A DNA stretch of 20,240 nt, from positions 1 to 20,240 of the forward strand of contig CAIXQV010000665.1 in assembly GCA_903921605.1 (NCBI GenBank), given 5' to 3'. A model generated the notes under the pieces. That model saw nothing but the letters and a program-made list of their open reading frames with translations, did no database searches and was not told where the DNA came from. This document shows, piece after piece, positions 8,735 to 16,254 of the stretch. The translations under genes were made by a program, and so were the position numbers. The DNA comes from an uncultured Planctomycetaceae bacterium. Lineage in GTDB: Bacteria; Planctomycetota; Planctomycetia; Planctomycetales; Planctomycetaceae. Within the stretch, counting starts at the first letter, position 1; each line of letters starts with the position of its first letter.

Positions 8735-8953
8735 TCATGCGGGCAGAAAAACCCGCCTCGCACGACTGATCCGATGAGCCATCACGATCGGCTCCACGGA
8801 TGACCTCGTCAGCTCAACGCCATCAGTCATCTCGCGATCGTTTACCCACTTCGATCCCATTTCGCTCACGGCAAGTTGCTGCGGGAACTTCAGGAACTTT
8901 CCGCTCGGCTTTGGATCCCAGCAATCGATCTTGTTGCAGCTGAGCCACGCCAC
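8735..8953 (-). CDS. Possible small ORF, unknown or remnant
   Basis: A GTG at 8953 opens a 72-residue frame ending at a TGA that abuts the stop of the convergent plus-strand gene. The frame is actually open back to a stop at 9056-9058, reading '...FASALQYYGYSIVAWLSCNK...' across the palindrome, but without an ATG. Codon choice is gene-like: about two thirds of third positions are G or C, with AAG, ATC, CTG and GAG preferred. The product has several Cys and Trp residues and a basic C-terminus ('RISRARRVFLPA'). No family is recognised and no Shine-Dalgarno site is seen. It may be a small gene, a decayed gene, or part of a dispersed repeat. Confidence is low. Confidence 0.2.
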   Translation of the reverse strand: MAWLSCNKIDCWDPKPSGKFLKFPQQLAVSEMGSKWVNDREMTDGVELTRSSVEPIVMAHRISRARRVFLPA

Positions 8954-8972
8954 TATACTATAACCATAGTAT
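8931..8972 (+). promoter_or_regulatory. Putative promoter with overlapping operator-like palindrome
   Basis: TTGTTG (8931-8936) and TATACT (8954-8959) are separated by 17 bases and resemble a sigma-70-type promoter. The -10 box overlaps a perfect 7-bp inverted repeat, ATACTAT-aacc-ATAGTAT (8955-8972), placed where a repressor would block initiation. It would drive the methyltransferase gene, with a leader of roughly 135 bases. The TTGTTG box is a weak match. No regulator gene is nearby. Confidence 0.4.
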
Positions 8973-9102
8973 TGCAGAGCAGACGCGAAAGACAGGGTTT
9001 CCCTGCAGAGTTGGCAAATCCTGCTTTTCGTTGCGGCCGATTCAGCAGCCGCCTTTCACATTGCGGATCGCAGTGATTTTTGAAGACCTGAAGGAACGGG
9101 TT

Positions 9103-9834
9103 ATGATTGCAGAAAGAATGGCTCGTGACGGAGCATGGCTGTTTCGACATCGCGGGATTTTGCCATTGTTTCTGTTGATTCCGGGGCTATGGAGCCTAAG
9201 CCATTTTCAGTATCTTGCTGGCAGCCACTCGGCTCAGCATGTCTGGGACTGGATCTGTCTGAGTGTTTCAATATTCGGTCTTATCATTCGTGCAACGACC
9301 GTGGGCTTCGTTGACAATGGTACTTCAGGACGCAACACCGCCTGCCAAATTGCCACGGAACTCAACACCACTGGCTGGTATTCCGTAGTACGTAACCCAT
9401 TGTATCTGGGAAATTTTCTGGTCACGATGGGCATCATCATGGTGCCCGCCGACTTGTCGCTGATTGCCATCACAGGATGCCTGTTCTGGATCTATTACGA
9501 ACGCATCATCTCAGCTGAAGAAGAGTTTTTGAGCCAGAAATTCGGAAACGCTTATGTCGCATGGTCGTGTGCCACGCCCTTGTTTATGCCTCGCCTGTCG
9601 GGCTGGGTGGCTCCTTCCCGGTCGTTTCGAGTGCGTATGGTTTTGCGGCGTGAGTACTGCGCGGTGCTGCTGATTGGCATCGCGTTTCTGTTGCTCAATT
9701 TTCTGGAACACGTCGTCGCCGAGCAAAGGTACTACGTGGATTCCGCGTGGGTTATTTTCTTTGGTTGTACGTTGAGCATTTTTCTGACACTCAGGACTTT
9801 GAAGAAGAAAACCACAATCCTGAATCCTCGCTGA
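9103..9834 (+). CDS. Isoprenylcysteine-methyltransferase-like membrane protein (possible lipid methyltransferase)
   Basis: The 243-residue protein is strongly hydrophobic, with several membrane helices. It carries the ICMT/PEMT-family core: 'LNTTGWYSVVRNPLYLGNFL' (approximately residues 88-107), then 'YYERIISAEEEFLSQKFGNA' (131-150). These match the conserved RxPxYxGN and EExxLxxxFGxxY SAM-binding elements. The upstream 'TSGRNTACQIA' is shared with a subgroup that, as I recall, includes the Leptospira lipid A 1-phosphate O-methyltransferase LmtA, so an outer-membrane lipid is a plausible substrate; this is inference. The start chosen is the ATG at 9103, with AAGGA seven bases upstream; an in-frame TTG at 9031 and ATG at 9118 are alternatives. 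The gene splits two blocks of ATGA-coupled VWA-operon genes and has its own putative promoter, suggesting separate regulation or later insertion. The next 45 codons after its stop are open in the same frame. Confidence 0.85.
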   Translation: MIAERMARDGAWLFRHRGILPLFLLIPGLWSLSHFQYLAGSHSAQHVWDWICLSVSIFGLIIRATTVGFVDNGTSGRNTACQIATELNTTGWYSVVRNPLYLGNFLVTMGIIMVPADLSLIAITGCLFWIYYERIISAEEEFLSQKFGNAYVAWSCATPLFMPRLSGWVAPSRSFRVRMVLRREYCAVLLIGIAFLLLNFLEHVVAEQRYYVDSAWVIFFGCTLSIFLTLRTLKKKTTILNPR

Positions 9835-9975
9835 GGAAGGCAATCTTTTGTCGATCAGGGGCCGTTTGAGTTTACTTTGGCGACGGACCAGGGCACAGTT
9901 CGTCGTACGCTCATTCGTTGTTCCGGATGGCCTGCAACACTCCGGAACTCAGCCCGCGTTGCTTTTGCCTGATTC

Positions 9976-12435
9976 GTGCTCATGGTTGTGCCATTGCTTG
10001 CAAGCCTGGTGATTGGTGATCGAAGCTGGATCGTGCCCACGGTCACGGTCTCCGCTCTGGGCGTGGTGCTGGCTTTATGGCTGAACCGCCGCCATCTCGC
10101 ATCAATGCCACTGAGCCCCGTGTTCCGAGTCACAGGTTGGCTTCTGCTGGCCGTCTGCCTGATGAATCCTCTCTGGAGCAGCTCACGTCCGCGATCCGGA
10201 GCCAACGTCGTCGCCGTGCTGGCAGATAACAGTCGCAGTCACCTGGTTCAGGCCGATTCAACGGATGTGACTCGCGCGGATCTGTTTGCAGACGCTTTAA
10301 AGAACGGTGAAAAGTCAGATCCGGTCGGCTGGCTGAATCGGCTCGAACAGGACTTTGAACTACGACGTTACACGGTCGCCGATCGACTGCAGCAGGTGCC
10401 CCATTTTGACCCGATTGAATTCAATGGCAACGCGTCCAGCCTGAACACGGCACTGTCGCAGATCAAGCAGCGTTATGAAGGACAGCCGCTCGCCGCGGTC
10501 CTGCTTCTGACAGACGGAATTGCAACCGACACGTCCCAGTCACTGGATTTCCTCAAAGGCATGCCGCCTGTTTTCCCAGTCATGCCACCGGAAGACAAAT
10601 CAAAGCCGGATGTTTCTATCGGCTCATACTCAATCACGCAGACAGCTTTCGATGATGCTCCGGTGACTATTCAGGTCCAGCCAACGACGATCAACGCCAC
10701 GGCCGGACAGGTTGCCGTGACTCTCATGGATGCAGCCGGAACGCCGCTGGAAACTCTGACACAGACGATCGGCGATGTCTCACCCCTGAAGTTTCGCCAT
10801 CGCCCCACAGAAGCCGGAACCGTCTTCTATCGCCTGAAAGCCGTGCTGAAAGACCAGAGTGGGACAGAGGTCACATCCGAAGCGACGACCGTAAATAACG
10901 AACAGTTGATCGCGGTCGAACGAGGCACGATGCCGCGGAGGATCTTATATGTGTCCGGCCGGCCGAATTGGGAGTTCAAATTCCTGCGGCGAGCGGTTGA
11001 GACAGATCCGCAACTCCAGATGGTGGCGTTGATTCGCATCGCAAAGAAGGAGGCAAAGTTCGACTTTCGAGGTAACTCGGGAGAACGATCCAACTCGCTC
11101 TTTCGCGGCTTCAAGGACGGAGATGCGGAGGTCGCTGAGGAATACGATGAGCCGGTTCTGGTGCGGCTGAATACCAAAGACGATAATGAACTTCGCGGAG
11201 GATTTCCGCAGAAGGCCGAAGAGCTGTTTCAGTACGATGCCATCATTCTTGATGACGTCGAAGCGGACTTCTTCATGGCCGATCAGATGCAGTTAATCTA
11301 CGACTATGTTTCTCGACGCGGCGGCGGGCTGTTGATGATGGGCGGGCAGGAATCGTTTCGCCAGGGAGATTATGATCGTACGCCGATCGGCGAAATGTTG
11401 CCGATTGATTTGAGTCGTGAGATGGAGTCACCGGCCAGTGAAGTTCGTCTCAGCCTGACTCGCGATGGCTGGCTGCAGCCCTGGATTCGCCTTCGTTCTG
11501 AAGAGACCGCAGAAGAAGAACGTCTGCAGTCAATGCCGGCGTTCAAAACTTTGAACTCTGCGGCTTTCGTCCGGCCCGGAGCTATCATCATGGCGGAAGT
11601 TCAGGACGAACAGGACAATCACTGGCCTGCTTTGGTCGTGCAACGCTTCGGCAAAGGTCGAACGGCTGCATTGTGCGTTGGAGATCTCTGGCGCTGGCGA
11701 TTGCATGAAGGCTTGCGAAAACTGCATGGGCTTGGATCAACCACAACAGATCTGGATTCCGGCGGCTCGGTCACTCCAGGGGAAGATCCAGGGGAAGATC
11801 CAGGGGAAGATCCCGAGGAAGATCTCGGTGATCACGCAAGGGCTAGTCGGCAGATGGTCCGTTGGCTGGTGGCGGACGTTCCCAGGCGGATGGATCTGAA
11901 TGTCGGTGAAGAGCCCGCGTTGGGAACGGGCAATGTAAAGCTGACAGCGTTTGTTCGTGGAGTCGACTTTGAAGCTCGTGAAAACGCCGATGTCAAGTTC
12001 ATTGTGACCGGTCCTGATGGACAGACGTTCGAACTGACCGGAGAACCCTCGGATCAGGATTCGGGACTGTTCGAAGTAAGCGTCGCCGCCGCGCAATCGG
12101 GTGCCTGGAAAGCAACGGTCACTGCCGTGCTGAGCGATGACGGGGAAACCGAACCGCTTGTTGCGTCCACAGGCTGGGCCAGTCAGCCGGATCAAAAAGA
12201 ACTCAAGTCGGTGCAGGTCGATCGTGCATTCCTCGAAGCGGTGGCGAAGACCACCGGCGGCAAAACGCTGGAACTGGATGAGCTGGAAGATTTTGTCGAC
12301 AGTCTTCCGCAGAACAGTGCTCCTCATGTGGAAGTCTGGTCCTGGCCGATCTGGCATTCGTGGTGGGTTTTTATCGTGGCCATGGCCTGCATTGGAACGG
12401 ACTGGACCCTACGCCGCCGAAGGGGATTACCATGA
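9976..12435 (+). CDS. VWA / GATase-like membrane protein
   Basis: The 819-residue protein begins with two or three membrane helices (about 3-13, 18-36 and 52-66). A VWA domain follows with MIDAS DNSRS (D84, S86, S88) and 'AVLLLTDGIATD' near 172-183. A beta-sandwich-like region comes next (about 210-310), then a GATase1-like domain starting 'RRILYVSGRPNWEFKFLRRA' (about 321-340) and including 'YDYVSRRGGGLLMMGGQESF' (about 442-461). After an acidic Pro-Gly-Glu-Asp linker (601-616) there is another beta-rich domain and a C-terminal membrane helix ('WHSWWVFIVAMACIG'). The first available start is GTG at 9976, two codons after an in-frame TGA; ATG at 9982 is the alternative. Neither has a Shine-Dalgarno site, and the frame upstream of the TGA is open, so the N-terminus may be truncated. 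Its stop overlaps the next start (ATGA). Function unknown; an envelope complex with its partners is inferred. Confidence 0.85.
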   Translation: MLMVVPLLASLVIGDRSWIVPTVTVSALGVVLALWLNRRHLASMPLSPVFRVTGWLLLAVCLMNPLWSSSRPRSGANVVAVLADNSRSHLVQADSTDVTRADLFADALKNGEKSDPVGWLNRLEQDFELRRYTVADRLQQVPHFDPIEFNGNASSLNTALSQIKQRYEGQPLAAVLLLTDGIATDTSQSLDFLKGMPPVFPVMPPEDKSKPDVSIGSYSITQTAFDDAPVTIQVQPTTINATAGQVAVTLMDAAGTPLETLTQTIGDVSPLKFRHRPTEAGTVFYRLKAVLKDQSGTEVTSEATTVNNEQLIAVERGTMPRRILYVSGRPNWEFKFLRRAVETDPQLQMVALIRIAKKEAKFDFRGNSGERSNSLFRGFKDGDAEVAEEYDEPVLVRLNTKDDNELRGGFPQKAEELFQYDAIILDDVEADFFMADQMQLIYDYVSRRGGGLLMMGGQESFRQGDYDRTPIGEMLPIDLSREMESPASEVRLSLTRDGWLQPWIRLRSEETAEEERLQSMPAFKTLNSAAFVRPGAIIMAEVQDEQDNHWPALVVQRFGKGRTAALCVGDLWRWRLHEGLRKLHGLGSTTTDLDSGGSVTPGEDPGEDPGEDPEEDLGDHARASRQMVRWLVADVPRRMDLNVGEEPALGTGNVKLTAFVRGVDFEARENADVKFIVTGPDGQTFELTGEPSDQDSGLFEVSVAAAQSGAWKATVTAVLSDDGETEPLVASTGWASQPDQKELKSVQVDRAFLEAVAKTTGGKTLELDELEDFVDSLPQNSAPHVEVWSWPIWHSWWVFIVAMACIGTDWTLRRRRGLP
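11776..11823 (+). repeat. In-frame 12-bp tandem repeat (3 perfect, 1 degenerate copy)
   Basis: The unit CCAGGGGAAGAT occurs at 11776-11787, 11788-11799 and 11800-11811. A fourth copy, CCCGAGGAAGAT (11812-11823), differs at two positions. It encodes Pro-Gly-Glu-Asp three times and then Pro-Glu-Glu-Asp, in a linker between the GATase-like domain and the following domain of the VWA protein. Because the unit is a multiple of three, copy-number change would lengthen or shorten the linker without breaking the frame. Confidence 0.95.
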
Positions 12436-13604
12436 GTCGACTGAGATCAGGGAGTATCCCAAAGAACTGCCCTCGGAAATGGTGGATCAGTATTCCGGGC
12501 CTCCTCGCCTTGAGCTGTTGCGTGATTCTGCCGTCGGGCGTTTGGGCTCAGGATGCGTCAACACAAACAGACGCTTCTCCAGCGGAAGTTTCTCTACAGG
12601 AACCTTCGCAGCCTGAACCTTCGCAGCATCTGATTCTCGTCATCGGTGCGCCGGGGACGGAAGAGTATGCCACGAACTTTCGAACATGGGCCGGACGATG
12701 GGAAGAGGCGGCTCAGCGCGCTGGCATCTCATGCACGGTGATCGGAAAGAGCAGCTCAGAGAATGCTGACACAGCCACTCCGGAAGGCACTACAGAACCA
12801 ACCGCGGTTCCGTCTGTCACGCCAGTAAATGCACCCGCGATTACGCCGGAAGAGGCAGATGCTGCGATGCTGGTGAAGGCGATCGAAGCGCAAGGCAGTG
12901 CGAAGTCGTCGGAACCACTCTGGGTCGTCTATCTGGGGCACGGAACTTTCGATGGCCGAACAGCCAGTTGGAATCTGCATGGCCCGGATATCACTGCGGA
13001 ACAGTTAGCCACTGCGGGACAAAAGCTGCAGCGTCCGCTAGCGATGGTGGTGTGTTCGTCCTGTGCCGCGCCGTTTATCAATGCTTTGTCGGCACCCGAT
13101 CGGATCGTTGTCACTGCGACGAAGGACGGAAATCAGATTCAGTACAGTCGATTTGGTGATGCCATGTCAACGGCCATCAGTACGCTGGAAGCAGATATCA
13201 ATCGAGACGGACAAACGTCTCTGCTGGAAGCGTGGCTGTTTGCATCGCGACGCACGGCCGAGTTCTACAAGACCGAAGGACGGCTCGCGACAGAACATTC
13301 GCTGCTGGACGACAACGGCGATGGCAAAGGCGTGCGATCAGAACTTTATGTCGGTGATCGCATCGTCGATAACGCAGAGAATCCTGACGTTATTGATGGC
13401 CGTAATGCCGCCCGCTGGCACTTTATCCGCAGCGACGAAGAACGCCGACTCAGTCCTGAACAGCGTGAGAAACGAGATGCATTGGAAGGCCAGCTTGAGG
13501 ATCTGCGAAAACTGAAAAGCAGCCTGCCGGAAGATGAGTATCTGACGCTACTGGAAAACATTGCCGTCAAGTTGTCCGAGATCTACGAAGCCGCGGGCAA
13601 ATAA
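12432..13604 (+). CDS. Secreted caspase/legumain-like (clan CD) protein with EF-hand loops
   Basis: From the ATG overlapping the previous stop (ATGA) the protein has 390 residues. A signal peptide is visible (1-40: 'PRKWWISIPGLLALSCCVIL', then VWAQ). An alpha/beta domain follows, with 'HLILVIGAPGTEEYA' (66-80) and a low-complexity Thr/Pro insert (110-140). The first likely catalytic element is 'LWVVYLGHG' (H170-G171); the second is 'LAMVVCSSCAAPF' (C208, C211), in the hydrophobic strand-His-Gly and strand-Cys layout of clan CD peptidases (legumain, clostripain, caspase-like). Two 12-residue EF-hand-type calcium loops follow, DINRDGQTSLLE (255-266) and DDNGDGKGVRSE (293-304). The C-terminus (334-390) is charged and probably helical or coiled. 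Seen: the motifs and signal peptide. Inferred: the fold and possible peptidase activity; it might be an inactive relative. It is the last gene of the VWA block and convergent with hemG. Confidence 0.75.
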   Translation: MSRLRSGSIPKNCPRKWWISIPGLLALSCCVILPSGVWAQDASTQTDASPAEVSLQEPSQPEPSQHLILVIGAPGTEEYATNFRTWAGRWEEAAQRAGISCTVIGKSSSENADTATPEGTTEPTAVPSVTPVNAPAITPEEADAAMLVKAIEAQGSAKSSEPLWVVYLGHGTFDGRTASWNLHGPDITAEQLATAGQKLQRPLAMVVCSSCAAPFINALSAPDRIVVTATKDGNQIQYSRFGDAMSTAISTLEADINRDGQTSLLEAWLFASRRTAEFYKTEGRLATEHSLLDDNGDGKGVRSELYVGDRIVDNAENPDVIDGRNAARWHFIRSDEERRLSPEQREKRDALEGQLEDLRKLKSSLPEDEYLTLLENIAVKLSEIYEAAGK

Positions 13605-13630
13605 TGGCGTCATAACTTGTCGCCTCGTAA

Positions 13631-13658
13631 TGCACGATTGAACCATGGTCAATGTGCA
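13631..13658. terminator. Imperfect palindrome between convergent genes
   Basis: A 28-base imperfect palindrome centred on CCATGG has outer arms TGCAC/GTGCA and inner arms TTGA/TCAA, with one or two unpaired bases between them. It lies 27 bases after the stop of the caspase-like gene and about 50 bases from the end of hemG. It could form a hairpin in either transcript and act as a bidirectional 3' end. No T-run follows on either strand, so termination is inference. Confidence 0.3.
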
Positions 13659-13707
13659 GGGCGTGTGACCAGGAAAACGCAAGAACACCCCGTCGCCCGG
13701 GCGCGAG

Positions 13708-15174
13708 TCAATCGATCTGACCGGTCAGCACTCGATCAGCAGCCGCCTGGCCGCTGGCAATACTGTCCGGAATGCCGACCCCATGATACGCGCTGCCAGC
13801 CAGTTGCAGGCCGGGGATCCTGGCCTGAGCAGACTCGATCTCCGCGACCAGCTCCAGATGTCCGACATGATACTGTGGCATCGCGTTGTTATACCGGACA
13901 ACTTCGCTGAACATCGGATCGGTCGACATTCCAAAGATGTCTTTGAGTTCCGAGTTCACAGTAGCAACCATCGCGTCATCATCCATCTGCAGCAGCTCCG
14001 GCTGCATCGCTCCGCCCACAAACGTGCGAAGCAGAATATGTCCTTCCGGCGCGCGATTCAGAAACTTGCGACTGGAGAAACTGACGGCCAGAATCTTACG
14101 ATTTTCGATCGCTGGAATGACAAGCCCAAACGCATCCATCGGATTTCGAAAATCAGACAGTTTGTGTCCGCTGACGACAATCGCACTGCTGGCGTATTCA
14201 ATTCTCTTCAGCAGTGTCACTAAATCCTGAAAGCTTTGGTCAGGCAGCAACCGAGCTGCGGCATGAGTTGGCAACGTCATAATGACCGCGTCGAATTCTT
14301 CCGAGACGGTGCTTCCTGCTGTCGCCACATTCCATTTCGCGCGTTGCTGATTGGGAGGAGCGATTTCCGTAATGGTGCAGCCTGTTCGGAATTTCACTCG
14401 ACCTGTTTTTTGCAGCCACGCTTCCAGGCTTCCAATGAGACTGCTGAGCCCATTGTCGGCCGAGACGAACAGACCGTACCTGGCTCCACTCCCTGGACTT
14501 CCTTCACCAGGACCGGCCGATTTCTGCTGAGCCAATGTCGCGCGAATCACGCTGCCATGGCTTTGCTCCATATCAAGAAAGCGGGGCATCGTAGCCTTCA
14601 GGCTAAGCTTCTCCGGATCGGAGGTATAGATACCGCCGACAAGCGGCTGAACCAATCGATCCAGGGCCTGGCGACCAAAGCGACGTCGTACAAAACTGGC
14701 CAGACTCTCATCGTCAGCATCAGCTTTGCGGCCCAAGAATGCCTCGGCCAGCAGTCGCAGCTTTCCCCCCAAGGACAAAACAGGTGTTGTCATAATGGCC
14801 CACGGCTTGGCAGGCGCCATCAGCATGAAGCCGTCAGGCACGGCCATCGGCTGACCATTTCGCAAAACCAGTGATCGCCGATAGCCAGCATCAGTTGGAA
14901 TCAAGTGCTCGGTGAAACCAATCTCCTGACATAACCGCAGACCGGCCGGTTTATTCGTGATGAATGAGTCCGGGCCGAGTTCAATCAAGAACCCATCAGC
15001 TTCTTCCGTGCGAATGATTCCGCCCAGCCGACGCGAAGATTCAAATAGCGTCACCTGCATAGTATCGGATTTTGAAACGAGTCGCTGAGCGGCTGCCAGT
15101 CCGGTGATCCCGCCACCAATAACTGCCACTCGCATGGGTCGACTCGCATCAGAATCAGACACTGTCGCGGTCAC
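13708..15174 (-). CDS. hemG: Protoporphyrinogen/coproporphyrinogen oxidase (HemY-type flavoprotein)
   Basis: This FAD enzyme uses O2 to oxidise protoporphyrinogen IX (or coproporphyrinogen III) by six electrons late in heme synthesis. The 488-residue protein has the dinucleotide-binding start 'RVAVIGGGITGLAAAQRL' (15-32), with E45 at the usual ribose-binding place. 'RRLGGIIRT' (48-56), 'ELGPDSF' (65-71) and 'LVQPLVGGIYTSDPEKLSL' near 175-193 are typical of the HemY family. The C-terminal FAD motif is 'GVGIPDSIASGQAAADRVL'. The start is a GTG that overlaps the hemE stop (GTGA), with GGGAG seven bases upstream, so the two are translationally coupled. The symbol hemG is the one often used for this family in automatic annotation; hemY is the Bacillus-type name. 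Whether the product is proto- or coproporphyrin cannot be decided here. Confidence 0.92.
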   Translation of the reverse strand: MTATVSDSDASRPMRVAVIGGGITGLAAAQRLVSKSDTMQVTLFESSRRLGGIIRTEEADGFLIELGPDSFITNKPAGLRLCQEIGFTEHLIPTDAGYRRSLVLRNGQPMAVPDGFMLMAPAKPWAIMTTPVLSLGGKLRLLAEAFLGRKADADDESLASFVRRRFGRQALDRLVQPLVGGIYTSDPEKLSLKATMPRFLDMEQSHGSVIRATLAQQKSAGPGEGSPGSGARYGLFVSADNGLSSLIGSLEAWLQKTGRVKFRTGCTITEIAPPNQQRAKWNVATAGSTVSEEFDAVIMTLPTHAAARLLPDQSFQDLVTLLKRIEYASSAIVVSGHKLSDFRNPMDAFGLVIPAIENRKILAVSFSSRKFLNRAPEGHILLRTFVGGAMQPELLQMDDDAMVATVNSELKDIFGMSTDPMFSEVVRYNNAMPQYHVGHLELVAEIESAQARIPGLQLAGSAYHGVGIPDSIASGQAAADRVLTGQID

Positions 15175-16214
15175 TGCTTCGCTCCCAGCTCATGCACGTA
15201 TTCCACGACCGCCTTGACGTGATCCGGATTCATATCCGGCATCACACCATGTCCGAGGTTGAAGATGTGCCCAGGACGACCACCCGCCGATTTCAGCACA
15301 TCGGCGACACGCTGCTTCAGGACTGGCAGATCGGCGTAAATTGAGACAGGGTCCATGTTCCCCTGAATGGCGACGTCGTAGCCGAATGTCTTCCATGCAT
15401 CTTCCAGCTGACAACGCCAGTCAAGCCCCATGACCTGGCCACCAGCTTCACGCTGTAATGGATGCAGTGAAGGATTGCCGTTCAGAAAGTTAATCACCGG
15501 AGCGAACGGTTCAACCTGTTGAATTAGACGCTTCGTATGAGGCAGCACATAGCGCCGATAATCGGACGGCGACAAACAACCGGCCCAACTATCGAAGACC
15601 TGCACGCACTGACAACCGGACGCAATCTGCTGCTGCAGATAAAGGCTGACCGTGTCAACAAGGCGACTCATCAGCACGTTCCACGCGCTTTCGTCGTTGT
15701 ACATCAAAGACTTGGTACGCACGTAGTTTTTGGAGCCACCGCCTTCGATACAATACGAAGCCAGAGTAAACGGCGCGCCGGCGAATCCCAGCAAAGGAAT
15801 GTCATTCGGGAGCGCTCGCCGAATCATGCGAATCGCCTGAAAGACATAGTCCACGCTGTCCATTGCATCCAGTGCGCGAACACGATCCACATCTCGCCCG
15901 GTATGAATCGGATTGTGAATGACCGGACCTTCGCCCTTCTGGTATTCCAGATTCAGGCCCATCGGTTCCAGAATCGGCAGCAGATCGGCAAACAGAATCG
16001 CCGCGTCAACTCCCAGAACCTGCCGCGCGGAGATGGTGACTTCACAGGCCAGTTCCGGAGTCTTGCATAACTCCATGAACGTGACTTTGCTGCGAACGGC
16101 CATGTATTCCGGCAGGTAGCGTCCCGCCTGACGCATGATCCACACAGGAGTCGTGTCGGTCACTTCGCGCCGCACGGCTTTCATGAAGCGACTGTTATAA
16201 AGAGCGTCAGACAT
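15171..16214 (-). CDS. hemE: Uroporphyrinogen decarboxylase
   Basis: HemE removes four carboxyl groups from uroporphyrinogen III to give coproporphyrinogen III (cytoplasm). The 347-residue protein has the usual length and all signatures: 'PVWIMRQAGRYLPEY' (23-37), the catalytic Asp in 'ILFADLLP' (D77), 'GFAGAPFTLASY' (143-154), 'QVFDSWAG' (205-212) and 'IFNLGHGV' with H322. The start is ATG without a clear Shine-Dalgarno site. It overlaps hemG by four bases, forming a heme-synthesis pair. The Uma2-family gene ends 40 bases upstream on the same strand, so read-through from it is possible, but a functional link is not implied. Confidence 0.96.
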   Translation of the reverse strand: MSDALYNSRFMKAVRREVTDTTPVWIMRQAGRYLPEYMAVRSKVTFMELCKTPELACEVTISARQVLGVDAAILFADLLPILEPMGLNLEYQKGEGPVIHNPIHTGRDVDRVRALDAMDSVDYVFQAIRMIRRALPNDIPLLGFAGAPFTLASYCIEGGGSKNYVRTKSLMYNDESAWNVLMSRLVDTVSLYLQQQIASGCQCVQVFDSWAGCLSPSDYRRYVLPHTKRLIQQVEPFAPVINFLNGNPSLHPLQREAGGQVMGLDWRCQLEDAWKTFGYDVAIQGNMDPVSIYADLPVLKQRVADVLKSAGGRPGHIFNLGHGVMPDMNPDHVKAVVEYVHELGAKQ

Positions 16215-16254
16215 CGAAGATTATTGCATCAAGAGGAAGGAAGTGGTTCTGGAT

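Larger units (their letters stand above)
8735..9102. other. Gene-poor stretch between the two operon blocks
   Basis: This 368-base interval has no plus-strand gene. It begins with a short hairpin without a T-run (GCGGG 8739-8743, CCCGC 8752-8756), just after the upstream stop. It then holds a minus-strand frame open over 8735-9055 and a putative promoter with an overlapping palindrome at 8931-8972. A separate entry covers the minus-strand frame. The methyltransferase start follows at 9103. Confidence 0.5.

Noticed and set aside
9855..10205. A 116-codon minus-strand frame over the start of the VWA/GATase gene
   Set aside because: It is antisense to the membrane and VWA region and has no recognisable features.
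11776..11823. Tandem repeat as a CRISPR-like array
   Set aside because: Units are contiguous 12-mers without spacers and encode an in-frame linker.
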